Assembly (NCBI GenBank): GCA_011799875.1 | Contig: CM022302.1 | Location: forward strand, 96,675,494-96,739,493 | DNA: 64,000 nucleotides | Origin: Thinopyrum elongatum | Lineage: Eukaryota; Streptophyta; Magnoliopsida; Poales; Poaceae | Direction: 5' to 3' | Shown: positions 56,469 to 64,000 of the stretch, piece after piece | How positions within the stretch are numbered: position 1 is the stretch's first letter | Layout: every line of letters starts with the position of its first letter | Program-made: the position numbers and the translations under genes | Notes under the pieces: model-generated | What the model was told of the DNA's origin: nothing | Seen by the model: the letters and a program-made list of their open reading frames with translations, nothing else | Database searches by the model: none

Positions 56469-58476
56469 ATGGCAGGAGGAAAATCCTCAATGAAGGGTGG
56501 CAGGTAGCGCCGGGACAACACTGCTTTGGACCTGCCACCAGATCTCTATGAGCAGTACAAGTCTGACCCAGAAGAAACCTATGGTGAACGCAAAACTCGA
56601 GTCCAATGGATTCGAAGATATTGGGCAGAGCAATGGTTTCAGTACCACTTTGTTACAAATGAGTATGCAAAGAAGAATGCTGTGAGGCCACCATGGGCCG
56701 ATATTGTGTACAAGAAGCTTCACCCCAAGACAAAGGCTGAAGCTATTGCCAAAGGTTTCTATCCTTGCATGGTCCGAGGACCACAGCCTGAAGATGCCGA
56801 CCCATCTAGTCTCCGATGGTGTCAAGAAGATGAACTGTTTGAACAGAACCTCCAGTTTGCAAGGGCTTCTGCAGTCCAGAACAAGAACGACCTGGGAATT
56901 GACTTCAACCCTGGTCCAGCTGCCCCAAGGCCAGATGGCAGTCGTGAAGCTGAACAGAATCTCATTGGTCCTTTAAATAGCTTTGATGGGCTTCTCTCCC
57001 ACATCGCTACACAAAGGGCCACTGTTGAAGAAGCGGCTGGCGAAGAGGAACCTGAGGATGCTCCAGAGCCCCCGAAGCCAAAGAAAAAGACTAAGGCTTC
57101 AAAATCTTCTGCTGCTCCAAAGGCTTCAAGTGTGAAGCCATTGAAATCTGCACCTCCTAAATCCAGTGTGCAGTCTGAGAATCAATCTCGCATCTCCAAG
57201 AAATCCAAGAAGCCCAAGAAGATTTCTGGGCATGACCTCACGCCCGCAAGCATCCTGCGCAACGATGAGGATGTCATAGACCTGTCAAGTGATGAAGATC
57301 TTGCTAATGATGCTCTGGAAATGCTTATCAAGAGCAAGCAGGAGGATGAAATCTTCAAAGATTTGCCTCTCTTTGATGCTGATATTCTCAATAACTTCAT
57401 CGATGAATGGTTTGAAGACTCTTCTCTCAACATTGATGATCTGCAGTTGCCAATTGACATCAGTGTCACATTCCAGGACTGCATAGCCAAAGAGCTTGCT
57501 ATTGCTCAAAAGATTGTTGAGCTGAAAAATAAAATAGATCATGAAAAGGCCCTCTTCAAGAAGCTTATGGCCAGACTCAGTGTCACTGAAGTGCAAAACT
57601 TCAAGCAAATGATGATTGACCTCAAGGCTGAGTTCCAAAAGAAACATGATGAAGCCAAGGGCTCTCATGAGCGCTTGAAGTACTATGTTGAGAAATGTGT
57701 CCAGGCTCACAATGAGGCTGTGAAGAGAAAGGCTCTTGGGCATCCAGGCATTGACCCCAAGCTGGCTGCCAAGAAGAAGAAGCCTGCTGAAGCTGATACC
57801 GAAGCTCCAAGGCAGGAAAGACCAAACATTGTCTTCCCTGCCAGCATGACTGGCTCGAAGCCAAAGGTCACCTCAGCGGCTTCTGAACAAAAGAAGACTA
57901 AGCAGGCAGAAGCTCAAGCCAAGAAGCAAAAGAATCATGAAGCTTCTAATGCTGCTCCATCCAAGAAGAAGCTGAAGACAAAGTCTTCTCACAAAGAGCA
58001 TGCTGCTCCCCAAGAACCATTGCTCATTGAGCCTATTTCTATTGCACTGCCAGCTTCCACCAACCGTGAGCGTCGTCTCATCGTGCATGAGCCTGCTACC
58101 ACAGAGGCTCATGAGTCTGAAGATATTCCAGCTGCTGACCCCATCGCAGCTGAAGACATTGGTCATGAAGACAATGTAGAAGATGATGAAGACCTTCCTC
58201 AGATCATGCCCAACCCGGTATCATCGCCTGCTCCTACGAGCAGTGAACTGATAAGTATTGGCGGTCCCACGACGCCAATCACACAAGATGAATTCTGGGA
58301 AGAGCAACACCCCAATTCCCCATTGCATGAAGTTATTCCTCGCACTCCACCTGCTCATATCACCACTCCGGTGCTTGAGTCACCGCAAGAGACTCCCGAA
58401 GACATGGAGAAGACCACTCCTTCACCAAAGGCATCGCCCTCTTTTCGAAGGCTTCGCAGAGGCCCTAGGCCCAAGA
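56469..58476 (+). pseudogene. SIRE/Maximus-like post-pol ORF (ORF2), truncated
   Basis: Starts at ATG 56469 (MAGGKSSMKGGR), then TAG at 56505, after which about 650 codons are open in the same frame. The N-terminal part has WIRRYWAEQWFQYHFVTNEY. It is followed by Lys/Ser/Pro-rich low complexity, an acidic block (DLSSDEDLANDALEML), a coiled coil (about 57480-57730: IAQKIVELKNKIDHEKAL) and an acidic Pro/Thr-rich tail. No signal peptide or clear membrane segment, so an envelope role is not supported. The ORF is cut at 58476 by an Athila-like LTR; codons after that belong to the LTR. Function unknown. Confidence 0.78.
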
Positions 58477-60143
58477 TGTCTACAATGCAACTTTATCCTG
58501 GTAGACGTTGTTGGGCCTCCAAGTGCAGAGTTTTGTAGGATAGTAGCAAATTTCCCTCAATTGGATGACCTAAGGTTTATCAATCCGTGAGAGGCGTAGG
58601 ATGAAGATGGTCTCTCTCAAACAACCCTGCAACAAGATAACAAAGAGTCTCTTGTGTCCCCAACACACCCAATACAATGGTAAATTGTATAGGTGCACTA
58701 GTTCGGCGAAGAGATGGTGATACAAGTGCAATATGGATGGTAGATATAGGTTTTTGTAATCTGAAAATATAAAACAGCAAGGTAGAAAGCAATAAAAGTG
58801 AGCGAAAATGGTATTGCAATGCTTCGAAACAAGGCCTATGGTTCATACTTTCACTAGTGCAAGTTCTCTCAACAATGATAACATAATTAGATCATATAAC
58901 AATCCCTCAACATGCAACAAAGAGTCACTCCAAAGTCACTAATAGCGGAGAATAAACGAAGAGATTATTGCAGGGTATGAAACCACCTTAAAGTTATTCT
59001 TTCTGATCGATCTATTGGGCTATTCCTATAAGTGTCACAAACAGCCCTAGAGTTCGTACTAAAATAACACCTTAAGACACACATCAACCAAGACCCTAAT
59101 GTCACCTAGATACTCCAATGTCACCACAAGTATCCGCGGGTTTGATTATACGATATGCATCACACAATCTCAGATTCATCTATTCAAACCAACACAAAGA
59201 ACTTCAAAGAGTGCCCCAAAGTTTCTACCGGAGAGTCAAGACAAAAATGTGTGCCAACCCCTATGCATAAGTTCACAAGGTCACAGAACCCGCAAGTTGA
59301 TCACCAAAACATACATCAAGTAGATCACGTGAATATCCCATTGTCACCACAGATAAGCACATGCAAGACATACATCAAGTGTTCTCAAATCCTTAAAGAC
59401 TCAATCCGATAAGATAACTTCAAAGGGAAAACTCAATCCATTACAAGAAGGTAGAGGGGGAGAAACATCATAAGATCCAACTATAATAGCAAAGCTCGTG
59501 GTACATCAAGATTGTGCCAAATCAAGAACACGAGAGAGAGAGAGATCAAACACATAGCTACTGGTACATACCCTCAGCCACGAGATTGAACTACTCCCTC
59601 CTCATCATGGAGAGCGCTGGGATGATGAAGATGGCCACCGGTGATGATTTCCCCCTCCGGCAGGGTGCCGGAACAGGGTCCCGAATGGTTTTTGGTGGCT
59701 ACAAAGGCTTGCGGAGGCGGAACTCCCGATCAAGGTTATGTTCTGGAGGTTTTGGGATTTATGGGAGGTGTTGGCGTCGGGGACAAGTCAGGGGGGCCCA
59801 CGAGGCGACGACAAGGATGGGGGGCGCGCCCTGGGGGCGTGCACTCCACCCTTGTGGTGGCCTTGGGACTCTTCTCCGAAATCTTTTTGTTTCAGTATTT
59901 TTTATATTTTCCAAAAATATTCTCCGTGGATTTTCAGGTCAATTGAACTCCATTTGATATTCCTTTTCTACGAAGCTCAAAAACAAGGAAAAAACAGAAA
60001 CTGGCACTGGCACTGGGCTCTAGGTTAATAGGTTAGTTCCAAAAATCATATAAATTAGCATATAAATGCATATAAAACATCCAAGATAGATAATATAATA
60101 GCATGGAACAATAAAAAATTATAGATACGTTGGAGACGTATCA
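58477..60143 (-). repeat. Athila-like LTR, second subfamily
   Basis: 1667 bp. On the minus strand it starts TGATACGTCTCCAACG like the LTR at 5033, but ends GCATTGTAGACA instead of AAGTAGCA. The inner parts differ, although ggcgcgcc and the U3 start are shared. A ga-repeat lies near 59530. Confidence 0.85.
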
Positions 60144-60608
60144 AGCATCCCCAAGCTTAATTCTGCTTGTCCTCGAGTAGGTAAATGATAAAAACAGAAT
60201 TTTTGATGTGGAATGCTAGCAAGTGCATAAGTTTGACCAATGATAATTTCAATCACTTTTTCTAGCATCATTATAAATCATAAACAGTAGCTCATCTCAT
60301 AAAACTTCTCATGATCAAGTAGCAAGCTATTCACATGTGAAAGCATAGATCATAAACTTTCTTGAAAATTAACAAACTGGGTTCTCAGTCATCAAACAAT
60401 TGCAATTCATTTTATTTTCTGAAAGGGTCTATGTAAGAGCTTTGATTTAGCAAATCCCACATACTCAACTATCATATAGTCTTCCATGATTGCTACCACT
60501 CAAAGCATATTTTTAGAACAAATAGCATCCATTGAACACAGAGAAAGATAGGGGCTTAGTGTTTCGCCTCCCAACATATTTATCATATAGATAATTGTCA
60601 ACAATAAT
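60144..60608 (-). other. Athila-like 3' internal fragment
   Basis: Begins with the polypurine tract (inverse of taagcttggggatgct, 60144-60159). The rest is noncoding AT-rich sequence matching about 4560-5032. Confidence 0.7.
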
Positions 60609-62138
60609 TGAAAGTGCGTTATATCGACTAGAGGGGGGGTGAATAGGCGATTTTTACAAATTCGTCACTGAGGAATTTCAAGGTGAGGAAATTCCTAAGA
60701 GACGAACTACTTAGCAGCGGAATAAGTACTCAGATGCAAGCATAACAGAGCAGTTGCACAGTCATCATGATGAAATGAAAACAAGCACAGAGTACGAGTA
60801 GCGTAAACACAGGATAAGCAGGCTGAAGACAAACTGACTGAAGAAATTGAACTGCGGAAATTGAGAAAGTCTTCAGTCAAAGTCTTCAAACAATAATGAT
60901 CAAATACATAGCAAGTATGCGAGGAAATGAAAGGGTTGAGGAAATAGAACCAGTAGCTCGGTGAAGACAATGATTTTGTAGACCAGTTCCAACTGCTGTG
61001 ACAGTTGTACGTCTGGTTGGAGCGGCTAGGTATTTAAACCTGAGGACACACAGTCCCGGACACCCAGTCCTGAACACACAGTCCAGGACACCAAGTCCTC
61101 ACCGTATTCTCCTTGAGCTAAGGTCACACAGACCTCGCCCAACCACTCGTGGTAAGTCTTCAGGTGACTTCCAAACCTTCACATACTAGGTCACTCGGCA
61201 ATCCACAATTTCCTCTTGGATGCTCTAGACCATGACGCCTAACCGTCTGGAGGATGCACAGTCCTCAAAGGTAACAAGCGTCGGTTCCACACAGGAACAA
61301 TCTCTTCAGTGATGCTCAATCACTTTGGGTTTGTAGGTGTTTGGGTTTTTGGGTTTTTCCTCACTTGATGATTTTCGCTCAAAGTCCTCGGAGGATGGGA
61401 TGCTCTAAATGACAAGTGTCAATCTATCTCTCGGAGCAGCCAACCAGCTAGTGGTTGAAGGGGGCGGCTATTTATAGCCTAGGGAGCAGCCCGACATGAC
61501 AAGACATAAATGCCCTTCAATGATATGACCGTTAGGTGGGTAGATATTTTGGGACAGCTGGCACGTAGCACAGCAACGGTCGGAAATTTGAGTATCAAAT
61601 TCCTCAGGGCTATCATAATCCTCACTTGTAGGCAATCCGCACTGGCGAATTTCTAACTCCTCAGTCAGAACAAATTCCTCAGAGAACAGAAGAACTTCGT
61701 CTCTGTCACTGAAGAACTTGACTAAACTGTATGAGATTTCCAATGGCTTCACTCGAAAGGATTGGGTAGGTGTAGGATTTTGAGTTGAGCATCACTTGGA
61801 AACTTTTCCTTAGTTTTACCTCGACCCCCTTTAACAGTACGATGTTTCCTATGACTCAAGAAGAAGAAAATGAAACTACAAAAACAAAAGTCTTCACGCT
61901 TCATAATCCTCGCATGAATATCAAGTCTTCAGGGTCACACCAATTTCTTCACTTTCAAAGTCTTCAAGAAAACCAAAGTCTTCAGTTGAAGACATTCATT
62001 TTTAGGGGTCGACATTCATCGTAAATAACAAACTGCTCATAGACTTATAGACCTGTGTACACTCACAAACACATTAGTCCCTTAACCTATAAGTCTTCAA
62101 TACACCAAAATCACTAAGGGGCACTAGATGCACTTACA
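60609..62138 (-). repeat. SIRE/Maximus-like 3' LTR
   Basis: 1530 bp, on the minus strand TGTAAGTGCATCTAGTGCCCC to GCACTTTCA. The minus-strand TATAAATA box is at 61469-61476. Rich in gtcttca/cctca motifs. Confidence 0.87.
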
Positions 62139-62156
62139 ATCTCCCCCTTTTTGGTG
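62139..62156 (-). promoter_or_regulatory. Polypurine tract
   Basis: CCAAAAAGGGGGAGAT on the minus strand, directly before the 3' LTR; a standard SIRE-type tract. Confidence 0.75.
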
Positions 62157-62669
62157 ATTGATGACAATATAGGTTAAGTTTTCAACGGGGATAAACATAT
62201 GAAGTGTAAATACTGATAATGAGGAATTTGATTGCAAGATATAGAAGAACTCTCCCTGAAGATGTGCATATTTGAGGAATTTGCTTTGAAATAGTAAATG
62301 CACATTGTTGAGTAATATCATGGGGATCTCCTCCTATATCTTGAAATTCATACACGCATTTAACATATGATATGAAGAATTTGAAATGCATGATGAAATA
62401 TGGTGTCTGACGGAATTCAGCATGCGTGCATTAAGGTACTTGAGGAAATAAGCATGCAGAAAGCAGTTCAAAAGTATCAGACCACCATAGGACTTAAGTT
62501 TACAACTCATCAGAGCAAATACCTCAGAAGAGCAAGAGTTGAAACTTAACAGAAATATAGCCCATATATAAGACCCGCTTGAAGACTAAACTCAAATTTC
62601 TCCCCCTTTGTCATCGAATGACCAAAAGGGACGAAAAATGAGGACTAACGCCCCTGAAGAATATCATCA
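62157..62669 (-). other. Spacer between ORF2 and polypurine tract
   Basis: AT-rich noncoding sequence with a second purine-rich run on the minus strand near 62600-62615 (rc of tctccccctttgtc). No gene seen. Confidence 0.45.
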
Positions 62670-64000
62670 TCATGTCGATGGAGGAGCGCCAGCATTGTTG
62701 GGGTCGACTGTTGAGGTAGGGCCTGCCGCAGTGTCGTTCAAGTCTTCAGCTTCATCCGTCTCGCGCGATGTAGAGTATGAACTGGCAACAAGCTGAGGAA
62801 CTTTGACTTTCTTGAATTTCTTCGAAGGTGGCTGGGACCAGTCAAAGTCCTATTGGAAGCCCATCTCCTTGAGTTCTTCAGCACTGTGAAGATTAGACAG
62901 AATTGCCCAAGTGCGGTCAAAGACTTCATGCAAGTAGTAGTGATTCTTCTTCACAGTATTTTGAGTGACTGTCATGTTCTGAAGAATTGCACCAAACTGA
63001 CGCTTGACCCACTTGTGATTTCGATCAACTTTCTGATGAAGACTAAGGAGAAGTTCACGATCAGTCATCACACGCGGAGCTGTGGCTTGAGGATGATGTT
63101 CTGAAGCTTTGGCGGCAGAATCTTGAGTTGCAGAGTCATCATTGGTGGAATAGGAAGTAGCTTTGCGAAACTGTCCATCCAATGGACGAGTACCTTCATC
63201 AATAACAGCAGCCTTGCCCTTCTCGTCAGCTGAGGAAATAGTCCGTTTGAGGACTTCAATAGGGGGCAAATAGCTGAGATGATTTTGAAAGTCAGCCATG
63301 TAATGAATTGAAGACCTTGATCTGATGAATCTCATGATCCAGGGAGCATAAGGCTTCAACTCAAAAGGTGACAGAGCAGCATTGGCCAAAGTCCTCATGA
63401 AGAAATTGTTGTAGTTGATAGGAATACCGTGAATGATATTGAACAGCAGATTCTTCATAATGCCAACAACTTCTTCATCATCAGAGTTGTGGCCCTTGAT
63501 TGGACTGAGGGTTTTGGTCAATATGCGATAGACTGTCCTTGGCACATAGAGCAATTCCTTGACGAGGAATTTGGTCCTTGGAGCTTGGCCTGGCTTCAAA
63601 GGCTTCATCAACACTTGCATCAGATGATCAGACAGTTCAGGTTCAACATAGAGAAGCCTAGCACCTTCAGTGGGAGGACTGACTGGGACGGCATGAAGCA
63701 ATTCAGAGGCCGGTGCTTTGAAATGAGTATTATCGGTCATCCAGTCCAATACCCATGAATTGACATCATCAACATTTCCAGTAATGTGCAGCGTGGCGAA
63801 GAATTGAAGAATGAGTTCTTCATTCCAATCACAGATGTCGGTGCAGAAATTGAGTAACCCAGCGTCATGAAGAACACTAAGGACTGGTGTGAAGCAAGGC
63901 AGCGATTCCATATCTACATGAGGAATTTTCTCATGTTCAAAGATCTTATCCTTATCAACCAACAATGAGGAGTAGAAGTTCATCTGGCTTGCAGTCCAGA
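62670..64000 (-). pseudogene. SIRE/Maximus-like post-pol ORF, second type
   Basis: The frame enters from the right window edge and runs leftwards with one internal TAG at 62850-62852, ending at TGA 62670-62672. The main domain (LSVLHDAGLLNFCTDICDWN, LLYVPRTVYRILTKTLSPIK, FFMRTLANAALSPFELKPYA, PWIMRFIRS) looks like the putative plant transposon protein family. A Ser/Ala-rich linker and a helical tail (VDRNHKWVKRQFGAILQNMT) follow, then a basic segment (KKFKKVKV). It shares little with the ORF at 56469. No signal peptide is visible in the window. Function unknown; the N-terminus is outside. Confidence 0.78.

Larger units (their letters stand above)
40684..58476 (+). mobile_element. SIRE/Maximus-like copia element, interrupted
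   Basis: It has a 5' LTR (40684-42023), methionine-tRNA primer site, gag with zinc knuckle, PR-IN-RT-RH and an extra post-pol ORF, the plan of the SIRE/Maximus lineage. It inserted into the Angela RT with left flank attac. It is interrupted in RNase H by CACTA DNA (47703-55957), and its post-pol ORF is cut at 58476 by an Athila-like element. Its 3' end and 3' LTR are not in the window. Coding regions carry several stops and two frameshifts. Confidence 0.92.
58477..60608 (-). mobile_element. Athila-like element, minus strand, truncated
   Basis: A complete LTR (58477-60143) and 465 bp of 3' internal sequence, cut at 60609 by a SIRE/Maximus-like LTR. The internal part is the inverse of the region beside the LTR at 5033. 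It inserted in the SIRE/Maximus ORF2; the other half and the TSD partner are not in the window. Confidence 0.85.
60609..64000 (-). mobile_element. Second SIRE/Maximus-like element, 3' end
   Basis: Its 3' LTR (60609-62138), polypurine tract and post-pol ORF are in the window; the rest lies to the right. It inserted in the internal region of the Athila-like element. The LTR start and polypurine tract resemble those of the plus-strand copy, but the LTR body and ORF2 differ, so it is a related family rather than the same one. Confidence 0.88.

Noticed and set aside
56469..58538. Continuation of the SIRE/Maximus ORF2 to 58538
   Set aside because: Codons after 58476 come from the inserted Athila-like LTR.
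1..64000. tRNA, rRNA, riboswitch or host protein-coding genes
   Set aside because: None could be supported by reading both strands; all long coding similarity is to transposable elements.

Overview
This is Triticeae-type nuclear DNA (wheat, barley or a close relative) made almost wholly of nested transposable elements. The evidence is the set of families: BARE/Angela-like and SIRE/Maximus-like Ty1-copia elements, Tat-type and Athila-type Ty3-gypsy elements, a CACTA transposon with a Transposase_24-type gene, a Mutator-type foldback MITE and copies of a very large LTR. I found no convincing host gene, rRNA, tRNA or CRISPR array. Family names are recalled from sequence resemblance and were not checked against a database; most element borders rest on TG...CA ends and target-site duplications (TSDs) that can be read in the sequence.

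Layout. 1-2821: 3' part of a giant LTR. 2822-6618: 3' internal part and LTR of an Athila-like element (+). 6619-8890 and 40078-40683: two pieces of one old Angela/BARE-like copia element (-). They are split by a 31.2-kb Tat-type gypsy element (+, 8891-40077, TSD gctcc) inserted in its reverse transcriptase. The Tat element itself holds: a pol-less Athila-type element (-, 14229-24610, TSD acagg), which carries an 841-bp Mutator-type foldback MITE (17374-18214, 9-bp TSD aaatatttt); a minimal BARE/Angela element of two near-identical LTRs around 81 bp (-, 29622-33176, TSD ctgtt); and a 4083-bp solo giant LTR (33981-38063, TSD gtctc). The last two interrupt the Tat antisense ORF.

Right half. A SIRE/Maximus-like copia element (+, from 40684) also landed in the Angela copy. 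Its RNase H is cut at 47703 by a complete CACTA element (47703-53560), followed by 172 bp of foreign DNA and a second, truncated CACTA copy (53733-55957). Its post-pol ORF is cut at 58477 by an Athila-like element (-), which is cut at 60609 by another SIRE/Maximus-like element (-) running off the window.

State of the genes. Nearly all coding regions are decayed by in-frame stops and frameshifts. The one long intact ORF is the env-position ORF of the pol-less Athila element (18584-19603). By hand count the LTR pairs differ by about 5% (Tat), 2.5-3% (Athila-type) and 0.4% (minimal BARE), which agrees with the nesting order.

Best candidates for something new: a two-exon, phase-consistent coding segment conserved in both giant-LTR copies; a U3-like module placed just upstream of ORF2 in the pol-less Athila element; a 14 x 70-bp array in which each unit forms two hairpins and carries a polypurine-like motif; and a minimal BARE element whose internal deletion has a 4-nt microhomology junction.
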